DNA of 64,000 nt, taken from Candidatus Arcticimaribacter forsetii (GTDB lineage Bacteria > Bacteroidota > Bacteroidia > Flavobacteriales > Flavobacteriaceae). The notes beneath the pieces are model-generated. The model saw nothing but the letters and a program-made list of their open reading frames with translations, made no database searches and was not told the origin of the DNA. Within the stretch, counting starts at the first letter, position 1. The number at the start of each line of letters is the position of its first letter. A program made the position numbers and the translations under genes. Below, in pieces: positions 18,692-27,598 of this stretch. The stretch spans positions 1,054,001-1,118,000 of the forward strand of contig NZ_OU342399.1 of the NCBI RefSeq assembly GCF_910589745.1. Direction: 5' to 3'.

Positions 18692-21600
18692 ATGAAAACG
18701 TCAACATTCAATAAAATTTCTCTTTTATTAATTAGATTTTCATTAAAATCCATTTTGTTTTTTTTAGTTTTTAATTCATTTGTTTTAAAAGCTTCAACAG
18801 TAGATCCAATAATAAATTCTCATTTCAATGTTACTGCATTTGCTGATGAGGATGGAGATGGAGTAGAAGATGAAGATGATTCCTGTGCAGGAACACCAGC
18901 TGGTGAAACTGTAGATGCTTCTGGATGCAGTGAATCTCAGAAAGATGATGATGGTGACGGAGTCTTTAACAATGTAGATCAATGTCCTTCTACTGAATCA
19001 GGTGTGGAAGTAGATGAAAATGGATGTGCAATTAGTTGTAATGTTGCTGTTTCTTATACAAGTGGTCCTTTATCTCAAGAAGTTTCAAATGGATCAGCAG
19101 TTGAAAATGTTGTGTTTACGTATGTTACTGATTGTGCTGAGAGCGAGTTTGACTTTGATGTAATAAATTTACCCAGTGGAGTTTCTTGGTATCGAAGTGG
19201 TACAGACCTGGTTGTAACCAGTGATATCAATGGACCTGTAAATTCAGACCCTGGCCCTTATGAATATATTGTTTTTGTTAGAACTAATACTGAAATATCC
19301 TCCGTAACAGGTTTGATTCAGGTTGTTGCTTCTTCAACCACTACAACTACTCAGACAGGCTGTAGTGTAGATTTATATGCATCAAGTGGTCCTTTATCTC
19401 AAGAAGTTTCAAATGGATCAGCAGTTGAAAATGTTGTGTTTACGTATGTTACTGATTGTGCTGAGAGCGAGTTTGACTTTGATGTAATAAATTTACCCAG
19501 TGGAGTTTCTTGGTATCGAAGTGGTACAGACCTGGTTGTAACCAGTGATATCAATGGACCTGTAAATTCAGACCCTGGCCCTTATGAATATATTGTTTTT
19601 GTTAGAACTAATACTGAAATATCCTCCGTAACAGGTTTGATTCAGGTTGTTGCTTCTTCAACCACTACAACTACTCAGACAGGCTGTAGTGTAGATTTAT
19701 ATGCATCAAGTGGTCCTCAGTCTCAAGCAGTAGATGAGGGAGTAACACTTGAAGACGTAATCTATCAATTTGATACAGACTGTGAAGATGTGACCATTGC
19801 CGTTACTGGATTGCCAAATGGAGTGTCTTGGGTTGGTGAAGGGAATAATATTACTGTCTCAGGTGTTGCCGATACTCAGCCTGGACAATATTTCTACACC
19901 GTTATAGTAGGTAATGATACAACACAATCCTTTGTTGAGGGATTGATTTTTGTAAATGAATCTAGCGTTACAACAACTTCAACCACTAGTACAACTACTC
20001 AGACAGGTTGTAGTATAAATTTATATACATCAAGTGGTTCTCAGTCTCAGTTTGTAGAAACTGGATCACTTATAGAGGATGTTGTTTTTCAAATTGATAC
20101 GGACTGTGAAGATTTGGTAACTGAAGTTTCAGGTTTACCTAATGGAATTGTTTGGTCAACAGAGGGAGATACCCTAACTATTTCAGGCCAAGTAGACGAC
20201 CAGCCGGGTGAATATGTTTATTCTATATCGTTGGCTAACAGTTTCTCACAATCTTTTTCTCAGGGTTTAATTTACGTTACCGAGAATTCAAGTACAGGAA
20301 CCAGTACACAGAGCTGTTACATAGACCTATATCAAACTGCAGGTTTTCAATTCCAAGCTCTTGGAGCAGGCGAAACTATTGAAGATTTAGTGTATCAATT
20401 TGATTCAAATTGTGAAGATGATTCTATTGGAGAATCTATTATTGTTTCTGGTCTACCTAATGGTTTAGTATGGTCTTCCGACGGGAATGTTATTATAGTT
20501 ACTGGTCAACTTGATGCAGAACCAGGAAGTTATTCTTTTTCAATATCCGTTAATAGTTCTTCTACAGAAGCAGTTGTTTATGGAGAAATAATGATTATTG
20601 ATTCTGTTTCTATTGCAGATAGTGATCAAGACGGAGTTCCTGATTTCTTTGATCAGTGCCCTAATACAGAAAACGGTGCACTGGTAGATGTTTTCGGATG
20701 TGAAGTTAATGATAATGAAACAGGAGATTATACATATACAACTGAAAATGGTTGTGAAATTCAAATTTCAAATATTCCATCTAATGGAGAAGTTGCTGAG
20801 TTATGTTCCTCTGAACCATTCAATGAACAAATTATAGTTTCCTCCAGTTGCACCAGTTCAATTATTACCGCTGAAGTTTCAGGCTTGCCTTTAGATTGGG
20901 TTACAACATTAAGCACCGATTCAGATAATAATTCTGTGTTAACTGTTGTTTCTGGTGAAAATAGGCCAGTTGGGACTTATGATGTTTTAATCAGAATTTT
21001 AGATACCTCCTCGAATTTTGTAAATGAAACTAACTTTACTCTAGTTTTAGTATCAGATTGTAATGACCTTGGAAATGAAGGTTCAATAGACGATGCTGAC
21101 GGAGATGGGGTTCCCGATTTCTTCGATGCTTGCCCTGAAACCAATGAAGGTGTAGCGGTAGATGTTTTTGGTTGTAGTAGAGATCAATCCTATAACAATA
21201 ACATTTCAGATTCTGATAATGATGGAATTTCTGATATTTTTGACGCATGTCCAAATACACCGGATGGGGTTTCTATTAACGAATTTGGCTGTAGTGAAGA
21301 TCAATTAAATAATCAGGTAGTTGAAGATGAAGATGAAGATGGAATTCCAAATTATTTAGATGTATGTCCTGATACAGAACCAGGAGTTAGTGTAGATGCA
21401 TTTGGATGTGGTATTAATCAATCCCCAGATCAAGAAAATTTCACTGATACGGATTCGGATGGAGTACCGGATGATTTTGACGTTTGTCCCGATACTAAAG
21501 AAGGAGCAAGTGTAGACTATTTTGGTTGTGCTCAGAATCAAAACCCAGGAGAAAGCGATTTCGATGATAATGATAATGATGGTGTTCCTAATATTGCAGA

Positions 21601-24600
21601 TGCTTGTCCAAACTCAGAAGAAGGTGCTACTGTTGATTTCTTTGGGTGTAGCGTAAACGAAACAGCTAGTCAAAATGAATTAGAAGACAGTGACCAAGAT
21701 GGTATACCTGACTTTTTCGACGCTTGTCCTGAAACAGCAAAAGGCGAAATAGTTAATTCTTTTGGATGTGCTGAAGATCAAACATTTGAAGATGGATCTA
21801 TTTCTGACGCAGATAATGATGGAATTCCAGATGTATTTGACGCTTGTCCTGAAACAGAAGAAGGTCTTGAAGTTAATTCATACGGATGTAGTGAGAATCA
21901 ATCTCCTCTGCAGGGTACTTTCAGTGATTCTGACTCTGATGGTGTTCCGGATGAATTTGATGCTTGTCCTGATACCTCAATTGGAGTTTTTGTAAATGAA
22001 TTTGGTTGTCCTTTGAGTGATTCTCAAGTTGGTAAAACATTTATTCCGGATGATGCTTTTGAGCAAACATTAATTAATTTAGGATTAGATGATGCATTGG
22101 ATAATTATGTCAATACAGAAGCAATTGAGTCTGTTACTTCTTTAGACGTAAGTTCTTCTCAACGTTCGGATGGAAGTAAAATATATGATTTAACTGGTTT
22201 AGAATCTTTTTCTAACCTGGTTGAACTCATTGCAGTTGGAAATAATTTATTTTATGTTGATACCTATAACAATTCATCACTAGAGGTTTTAATTGTTGAT
22301 AATAACTTAATTTCAAATTTATACACCAATAATAATACAAACCTGAGAAAACTATCAGTAAACAACAACTTACTTCATTATATCGATTTATCAGAAAATC
22401 AAAATCTCAGTGATTTAAATATTGGAAATAACTCGATCTATACAATTGATTTTTCTAACAATACGGGCTTAGTTAATTTAAAAGTAAATAATACTCCATT
22501 ACAGAGTTTAGACATTTCAACCTTAAGCAGTTTAGATAAATTAGAAGTAATCAATACTGAAATATCGTGTATTAGTGTTTCTGAAACTCAAATAAGTGAT
22601 ATTCCTAGCGGATGGAAAATAAATAACTCAGCCTTTTATTCTATTGAATGTGGTTATGTAAGTGAGTTTGATTCAGATAATGATGGAATCCTTAATGAAT
22701 TTGATTTATGTCCAGGTACTCCGTTTGGACAACAGGTTGATGGGTTTGGTTGTGCTTTAGTAGATTCTGATAGAGATTTAGACGGAGTTGTTGATGATTT
22801 TGATGCATGCCCAGATACACCAGAAAATTCTGAGGTTAATGAGTTCGGTTGTTCAATAATTCAATTGGACTCCGATTTAGATGGTGTTTTAAATGTATTT
22901 GATCAATGTCCAGAATCTCCAATTGGAATTGCTGTAAATAATCAGGGATGTAGTGAGAAAGAAGAGAAAAAATCTCAAGAAAATGGAGATGATGACCAGG
23001 ATGGAGTAATTAATTCTTTGGATCGTTGCCCAGATACTATAGCTGGAACCATTGTAAATGAATTTGGATGTACCGATACAGAAATCAATGAGCAGACTTC
23101 ATCAGATAGCGATCTTGATGGTGTATTGAATGTTGATGATTTATGTCCAGATACGGGTATTGGCTTAGCGGTTAATGAATTTGGTTGTCCCTTAAATGAA
23201 ATTGATAGTGATTTTGATAAAGTAACGGATGATCTTGATTTATGTCCAAACACAGAGTCTGGAGTAGCGGTTGATCAATACGGATGTTCATTAAGTCAAA
23301 AAGAAAATGATAGCGATCTTGATGGTGTTGAAAACAGTAAAGATTATTGTTCTAATACAGCGCCCTATTCTGAAGTTAATTCAAATGGATGTTCTGTCGC
23401 TCAGATTTCAATTGATTCTGATTTCGATGGTGTTCGTAATTCAGATGATCAATGTCCAAACACTAAACCATTTGAAGTCGTAAATGAAAATGGATGTTCT
23501 GATGCACAACAAGATGATGATCGCGATGGAGTAGCTAATGGATTAGATCGTTGTAGAGCAACCCCTCTTGGTACTAAAGTAGATCAATACGGATGTTCTG
23601 TCGAAGAGGAAGATGGTGATGATGATAATGATGGGGTCGTGAACAGTGTAGATAAATGTCCAAACACTGCCTCTGGTGCACCAGTAGATAATAAAGGATG
23701 TGCATTTTTACCTCCAGTAATTTATTCTCAAGTTTTTGAAAAAACAGAGAATAGTCGAGACGAGGATGTTGCAGAGATTAGAGAATATCTTGGTAAAATT
23801 ATTGTAGAAGATCCGAATTCTACCGATGCATCTAATGTTTCTAATATTAGTTTACAACTTATAGAGAGTGAAGATTCTTCAATTTTTGAAATTCAAAACG
23901 ACTCTTTATTCATAGTGGGAACTACAGATTATGAAGAAAAGCCAAAGCATGTATTCCAAATTAAAGCAACAAATAATTTAAATTTATCAACCCTTCAGGA
24001 TATGACTCTGATTGTTCTTGATATTCCCAATACCAATACAATCTCGAATTTTGAAGTTGCCGTTTTTGATCTTTCTGACGAGAGTACGAGCTCTAAAGTA
24101 GATTATAAAAGATATTTAAACCCCAAAGGGACTAAAGGAGTTGGTAAATGGAAAATTAAAAAGAAAATTACCGGTGGAGCAGATGCTGGATTATTTACAA
24201 TTCGTTCTCCATCTATTCAGAAAAATGGAGAAGGAGAATCTGATGATTACTTAGACTTTATTGTTCCTCCTGATTACGAAAATCCTCAGGATCATAACCG
24301 CGATAACATCTATGAAGTAGAGGTTGTAAATATCAATACAAACGATGGTGAATCTGCAAAACCAATTTCGGTAACACAAACCAATCTTGTAATGCCCGAA
24401 GGAAACGCTACTGCAATTCAATTACAAACTATAGCCGCTACACCTCAAGCTGACACCGATGGTGATGGTGTTGTAGACATCTTGGATAACAGTCCTCTTG
24501 TTTATAATCCAAATCAAGAAGATAGCGATGGTGATGGTGTTGGGGATGTTTCGGATGATGCCGATCACGATGGGGTTTGGAATCCGTTCGACCGATGTGC

Positions 24601-25369
24601 CGATACTCCTTACGGTTCTTTAGTTAATAATAACGGTTGTGTTATTTTCTATCTGCCTCCGAGCAATTTCTCTCTTTCCAAAACAGAGAAATGTCAGGAC
24701 ACTAACAGCATTAGCTTGTCTGTAGAAGACACCTCTCTAACGTATCAAATTGATATCAGTGGAGCAGTTAATCAAACCCAAACTTTAAACAGTAGTAATT
24801 GGAGTTTAGATAACTTATCACAAGGATCATATTCTATTTGTGTTACAGTAGACGGAGTAGATGCAAGTGAATTTGAACGTTGTTTTGATGTAACTATAAA
24901 CGAGCCACAGCCATTATCGGTTTATGCTTCTTCAAATAAAAGCGACAATACGGTAAGTTATAAACTTAGTGGAGGAGAAAGTTACTCGATTACACATAAC
25001 GGAATCACAGAGCAAACCACTGAGAGCGAATACACCCTATGTCTGTATAAAGGAGTCAATACTGTTTCTATAACTACTGGAATTGCTTGTCAGGGTATCT
25101 TCGAGCAGTCATACTTTAGTTCAGATGCCGTTGTAACAGCTCCTAATCCATTTAATGACACCTTAGCAGTATATGTTGGTGGAACAGAATTAGAAGCCAA
25201 TATCGAGCTTTATTCTAGTGATGGAAGAACGGTTATGGTAGCACAATATGCATTAACTGCTACCGAAAGAACAGTTTATATAAACACCTCTAGTTTAATA
25301 AGCGGAAGTTATATTGTAAAGGTTAATAATGCTTCTGTTAATCAATCTCAAATTGTTATTAAAGAATAA
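18692..25369 (+). CDS. giant T9SS-secreted surface protein with TSP3 repeats and LRRs
   Basis: A 2225-residue protein. Order of parts: signal peptide (1-35); TSP3-type calcium repeats (about 50-115); four to five beta-sandwich repeats with Thr-rich linkers (about 118-640), two of them identical; TSP3 repeats (640-680 and 790-1110); a leucine-rich repeat block (about 1113-1320, NNLI/L-NNN pattern); TSP3 repeats (1325-1675); a cadherin-like domain (about 1680-1780); more TSP3 (about 1925-1990); and a C-terminal type IX sorting domain (about 2145-2225, APNPFNDTL...GSYIVKV). I count 22 Dx(D/N)xDG...D.C repeats. Likely a calcium-stiffened adhesin. The lipoprotein gene follows after 5 bases. Confidence 0.9.
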   Translation: MKTSTFNKISLLLIRFSLKSILFFLVFNSFVLKASTVDPIINSHFNVTAFADEDGDGVEDEDDSCAGTPAGETVDASGCSESQKDDDGDGVFNNVDQCPSTESGVEVDENGCAISCNVAVSYTSGPLSQEVSNGSAVENVVFTYVTDCAESEFDFDVINLPSGVSWYRSGTDLVVTSDINGPVNSDPGPYEYIVFVRTNTEISSVTGLIQVVASSTTTTTQTGCSVDLYASSGPLSQEVSNGSAVENVVFTYVTDCAESEFDFDVINLPSGVSWYRSGTDLVVTSDINGPVNSDPGPYEYIVFVRTNTEISSVTGLIQVVASSTTTTTQTGCSVDLYASSGPQSQAVDEGVTLEDVIYQFDTDCEDVTIAVTGLPNGVSWVGEGNNITVSGVADTQPGQYFYTVIVGNDTTQSFVEGLIFVNESSVTTTSTTSTTTQTGCSINLYTSSGSQSQFVETGSLIEDVVFQIDTDCEDLVTEVSGLPNGIVWSTEGDTLTISGQVDDQPGEYVYSISLANSFSQSFSQGLIYVTENSSTGTSTQSCYIDLYQTAGFQFQALGAGETIEDLVYQFDSNCEDDSIGESIIVSGLPNGLVWSSDGNVIIVTGQLDAEPGSYSFSISVNSSSTEAVVYGEIMIIDSVSIADSDQDGVPDFFDQCPNTENGALVDVFGCEVNDNETGDYTYTTENGCEIQISNIPSNGEVAELCSSEPFNEQIIVSSSCTSSIITAEVSGLPLDWVTTLSTDSDNNSVLTVVSGENRPVGTYDVLIRILDTSSNFVNETNFTLVLVSDCNDLGNEGSIDDADGDGVPDFFDACPETNEGVAVDVFGCSRDQSYNNNISDSDNDGISDIFDACPNTPDGVSINEFGCSEDQLNNQVVEDEDEDGIPNYLDVCPDTEPGVSVDAFGCGINQSPDQENFTDTDSDGVPDDFDVCPDTKEGASVDYFGCAQNQNPGESDFDDNDNDGVPNIADACPNSEEGATVDFFGCSVNETASQNELEDSDQDGIPDFFDACPETAKGEIVNSFGCAEDQTFEDGSISDADNDGIPDVFDACPETEEGLEVNSYGCSENQSPLQGTFSDSDSDGVPDEFDACPDTSIGVFVNEFGCPLSDSQVGKTFIPDDAFEQTLINLGLDDALDNYVNTEAIESVTSLDVSSSQRSDGSKIYDLTGLESFSNLVELIAVGNNLFYVDTYNNSSLEVLIVDNNLISNLYTNNNTNLRKLSVNNNLLHYIDLSENQNLSDLNIGNNSIYTIDFSNNTGLVNLKVNNTPLQSLDISTLSSLDKLEVINTEISCISVSETQISDIPSGWKINNSAFYSIECGYVSEFDSDNDGILNEFDLCPGTPFGQQVDGFGCALVDSDRDLDGVVDDFDACPDTPENSEVNEFGCSIIQLDSDLDGVLNVFDQCPESPIGIAVNNQGCSEKEEKKSQENGDDDQDGVINSLDRCPDTIAGTIVNEFGCTDTEINEQTSSDSDLDGVLNVDDLCPDTGIGLAVNEFGCPLNEIDSDFDKVTDDLDLCPNTESGVAVDQYGCSLSQKENDSDLDGVENSKDYCSNTAPYSEVNSNGCSVAQISIDSDFDGVRNSDDQCPNTKPFEVVNENGCSDAQQDDDRDGVANGLDRCRATPLGTKVDQYGCSVEEEDGDDDNDGVVNSVDKCPNTASGAPVDNKGCAFLPPVIYSQVFEKTENSRDEDVAEIREYLGKIIVEDPNSTDASNVSNISLQLIESEDSSIFEIQNDSLFIVGTTDYEEKPKHVFQIKATNNLNLSTLQDMTLIVLDIPNTNTISNFEVAVFDLSDESTSSKVDYKRYLNPKGTKGVGKWKIKKKITGGADAGLFTIRSPSIQKNGEGESDDYLDFIVPPDYENPQDHNRDNIYEVEVVNINTNDGESAKPISVTQTNLVMPEGNATAIQLQTIAATPQADTDGDGVVDILDNSPLVYNPNQEDSDGDGVGDVSDDADHDGVWNPFDRCADTPYGSLVNNNGCVIFYLPPSNFSLSKTEKCQDTNSISLSVEDTSLTYQIDISGAVNQTQTLNSSNWSLDNLSQGSYSICVTVDGVDASEFERCFDVTINEPQPLSVYASSNKSDNTVSYKLSGGESYSITHNGITEQTTESEYTLCLYKGVNTVSITTGIACQGIFEQSYFSSDAVVTAPNPFNDTLAVYVGGTELEANIELYSSDGRTVMVAQYALTATERTVYINTSSLISGSYIVKVNNASVNQSQIVIKE
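19061..19708 (+). repeat. exact 324-bp tandem duplication inside the giant protein gene
   Basis: Unit 1 is 19061-19384 and unit 2 is 19385-19708; they read identically, and the first 9 bases of a third unit follow at 19709. Each unit encodes 108 residues (about 124-231 and 232-339), one beta-sandwich domain with its Thr-rich linker. The neighbouring domains are clearly diverged, so the duplication is recent. The length is a multiple of 3, so gain or loss keeps the frame. Confidence 0.95.
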
Positions 25370-25374
25370 TTCAT

Positions 25375-26073
25375 ATGAAAACTATACAAACCCTAAGCAC
25401 ACTGTTTAGTATTACAATTTTATTGTGGAGTTGTTCCAGTTCTCCGCCACCACCTTTAGAACCTGGAACACCCTCTTTGAGTTTTCCTTTAAACGAAGAA
25501 ACTTGTCAAGAAGGGACTTCACTTAATGACTCACAGAGTAGTTTGGAGTTCCGATGGAGTTCTGCTGCAAATGTAGAAACCTATCGTTTGAGTGTAACCA
25601 ACTTAAACAACAACCAAAGAGAAACTCTAGAAACTACAGGGACTTCACTGAGTGTTACCTTATTGAAAGCAACTCCATATTCTTGGAATATAACAGCAAT
25701 TGGAGAAGAGGGAAGTCAAAACGCGAATTCATCAACTTGGAGGTTTTATTTAGCAGGGTCGGGTGTAACCAATTATGCTCCTTTTCCATCGGAAATATTA
25801 GCGCCAAGATCTGGAACTTCGGTGACGCCAGTAGAGGGGAATATTACTCTAAACTGGAACGGATCGGATGTAGATGGTGATTTGGATTATTATGAAATTT
25901 ATTTAGACACCACAGACGCCAGTACTTTTCTAAAACAAGTAGATGCAGTGAATGCAAATACCAGTACAAGTATTGCGGTTGACAGTAATTCTGCTTATAG
26001 TTGGAAAATTATTGCGGTAGACACAAACGGAAATAAAAGTAATTCTGGGGTGTACTCTTTTAGAACGAATTAA
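25375..26073 (+). CDS. lipoprotein with two fibronectin type III-like domains
   Basis: A 232-residue protein with lipobox LWSC at about 17-20, followed by a Ser/Pro linker (SSSPPPPLEPGTP). Two FnIII/Ig-like modules follow, about 30-125 (LEFRWSSAANVETYRLSVTN...YSWNITAI) and 140-232 (ITLNWNGSDVDGDLDYYEIYLDT...YSWKIIAVD). It starts 5 bases after the giant T9SS protein gene, so it is almost certainly co-transcribed and may anchor or chaperone that protein at the outer membrane. That partnership is inferred from position. Confidence 0.8.
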   Translation: MKTIQTLSTLFSITILLWSCSSSPPPPLEPGTPSLSFPLNEETCQEGTSLNDSQSSLEFRWSSAANVETYRLSVTNLNNNQRETLETTGTSLSVTLLKATPYSWNITAIGEEGSQNANSSTWRFYLAGSGVTNYAPFPSEILAPRSGTSVTPVEGNITLNWNGSDVDGDLDYYEIYLDTTDASTFLKQVDAVNANTSTSIAVDSNSAYSWKIIAVDTNGNKSNSGVYSFRTN

Positions 26074-26205
26074 TCAATCTGAGTTGTATTAATTTACAAT
26101 TCTGTTTTTAAAATGGCTCTGAGCTTTTGATTGTATAAGTGACCGTTGAGTTTTTTGAGAAAACAATCCATAAAACTCATTCGATTGGGAAGAACATTTG
26201 TTGAG

Positions 26206-26601
26206 TTAATTCTTTACCAACGATCTGTTTCCTGTCCAATGAAAAGTAGAAGAATCACCCATTATTACAACTGAATTTTTATTGTTAGAAAAGTTTAAGT
26301 CTACAAAAAACAAGCGTTCCGCTGCATCAGGGTATTGCTGAAAACGAAGCGAGTAGGAGTTAGGAGACCCACTGATTGCACTCCATGATCCATTCTCTAT
26401 AATAGTCCCGTCAAAATTTATAGAAAGTGTACCTAAAGAATCAAAGGTCCAAACAATATCATCGTATTGGTTACTATCATCTAAAACTTCTTGCCATACA
26501 CCAATTATTGGATCAGAAACTTCAAGAGTTTCATTGGAAGAATCATTATTTCCACAGGATAAAAGGATTAAACAAACCAAGATAACAATGTGTTTTTTCA
26601 T
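26206..26601 (-). CDS. small lipoprotein, lipocalin-like
   Basis: A 131-residue protein with a lipoprotein signal (MKKHIVILVCLILLSCGNN) and a beta-rich body typical of lipocalin-like proteins of Bacteroidota: IIGVWQEVLDD, TFDSLGTLSINFDGTIIENGSWS and SFHWTGNRSLV. The GxW near the N-terminus is the usual lipocalin strand A motif. Function unknown. It is convergent with the FnIII lipoprotein gene, with 132 bases between them and no clear terminator. Confidence 0.7.
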   Translation of the reverse strand: MKKHIVILVCLILLSCGNNDSSNETLEVSDPIIGVWQEVLDDSNQYDDIVWTFDSLGTLSINFDGTIIENGSWSAISGSPNSYSLRFQQYPDAAERLFFVDLNFSNNKNSVVIMGDSSTFHWTGNRSLVKN

Positions 26602-26661
26602 AAAAAATAGATTTAAATAAGAATTGTTTTTAATCTCACGTAAACTAAAAGAAGTATACGA

Positions 26662-27063
26662 TCAGCTTTTAGTTTTAATTATAGGTTTAAAAAAGACATA
26701 GGTAAAAAACAAAAAGAAGAGCCAATCATTTAACCCATATATTGTATAAAAAAAACCAGCCATTAAATCTTGTTCATAAATGGGAATTAAATCATTTTTT
26801 AAAATCCAAAAGGTCCAGTATATAGAGTAAACTAATTTTTCAATTGCGAATACTCCAACGAGCCATTTTAAATCTTTGTATTTTTTTGAGGAAGCTATAA
26901 AAGCTAATCCCCAGACAATAATCATGAGCAGACCAAATTTTGACATTGCATTTGGATCTGTATCATAAATAGCTCGGTTTGTGAAAAATCTTGAAAATAT
27001 AAGAACTCCACTAATGTTTAAAATTCCAGCAAGTTTAAATCCTTTTGTAATTAAATTATTCAT
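26662..27063 (-). CDS. small four-helix membrane protein of unknown function
   Basis: A 133-residue protein with about four hydrophobic segments (10-27, 40-58, 70-92, 100-126) and no recognised motif. It resembles uncharacterised integral membrane proteins of flavobacteria. It is 60 bases upstream of the lipocalin-like lipoprotein on the same strand, perhaps co-transcribed. It lies just outside the left boundary of the mnmE island. Confidence 0.65.
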   Translation of the reverse strand: MNNLITKGFKLAGILNISGVLIFSRFFTNRAIYDTDPNAMSKFGLLMIIVWGLAFIASSKKYKDLKWLVGVFAIEKLVYSIYWTFWILKNDLIPIYEQDLMAGFFYTIYGLNDWLFFLFFTYVFFKPIIKTKS

Positions 27064-27335
27064 TTTAATACAATTAGTGTCTAAAATACAAAAAGTATTT
27101 CAAGGCTTTAAAACTTCCTATGAAGTACAATTAGTGAAGTTTGGTTTGGCAGCTGTCCAAGCATCAGTATTATTAAATACACCTGTACAGTTTATAACAT
27201 TTAAAACATCCCATCCAGATTTACTCCAAATACATAAGTAGGTTTTAAATATTAACTACCTGTATTGTATCAGAGAAGGAACTTTAAATTTTTATATGAT
27301 ATGGTTCTAAATGACGATTAAAGGAGCCTATTTAT

Positions 27336-27353
27336 TTACTTTCCAATACAGAA
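27336..27353 (-). repeat. att direct repeat, distal copy of the mnmE 3' end
   Basis: Plus-strand ttactttccaatacagaa, identical to 33243-33260. On the minus strand it reads TTCTGTATTGGAAAGTAA and encodes FCIGK-stop, the end of MnmE. The next 20 bases are similar but not identical to mnmE, as expected for an attachment site brought in by an element. From memory, this differs at one base from the 18-bp repeat bounding SGI1 at thdF/trmE. Confidence 0.85.
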
Positions 27354-27513
27354 TGTGACAAACACAATGCCTATATAGCCTTAGCTATTTTTCGTACATG
27401 TTTTCGTAAACCTTCAGTGCAAATAAAAGAAAATAAGGGAAAGATGCCTCTAGTTATATTCTACAATACCTTAAAGAAAACCATAGTTTTTTAAATCCAT
27501 GTTTTACATTGTA

Positions 27514-27521
27514 TACTTTTG
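27514..27521 (+). promoter_or_regulatory. candidate -7 element for the island operon
   Basis: TACTTTTG matches TAnnTTTG, 78 bases upstream of the ATG at 27599. A TTG ends at 27511 but is too close to serve as the -33 box, so this is a weak candidate. Confidence 0.3.
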
Positions 27522-27598
27522 ATTGTAGATAAAGTCCATCCCAATCCCTTCAATCTCAATATAACAATTATATTAGTGTTTGTATTTACCAGAAAATA

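Larger units (their letters stand above)
27064..27598. other. 535-base gene-free stretch holding the island's left boundary
   Basis: No complete gene. From 27064 to 27335 the minus strand shows a short open stretch (about 27110-27245) reading WSKSGWDVLNVINCT and NFTNCTS, possibly a decayed tail of a secreted protein. The direct repeat at 27336-27353 marks the island end. Beyond it, TTTTCGTA occurs twice 12 bases apart (27389-27396 and 27401-27408), possibly recombinase arm sites. A TACTTTTG -7 candidate is at 27514-27521. Confidence 0.5.

Noticed and set aside
20610-24640. Regularly spaced GATxxTGATGG-like repeats as a CRISPR array or satellite
   Set aside because: The spacing and sequence are explained by the TSP3 DxDxDG protein repeats; units differ in length and sequence and lie in an open reading frame.
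26981-27241. 86-codon plus-strand ORF
   Set aside because: It overlaps the membrane protein gene on the other strand, has no family features, and its 3' part crosses a region that looks non-coding.
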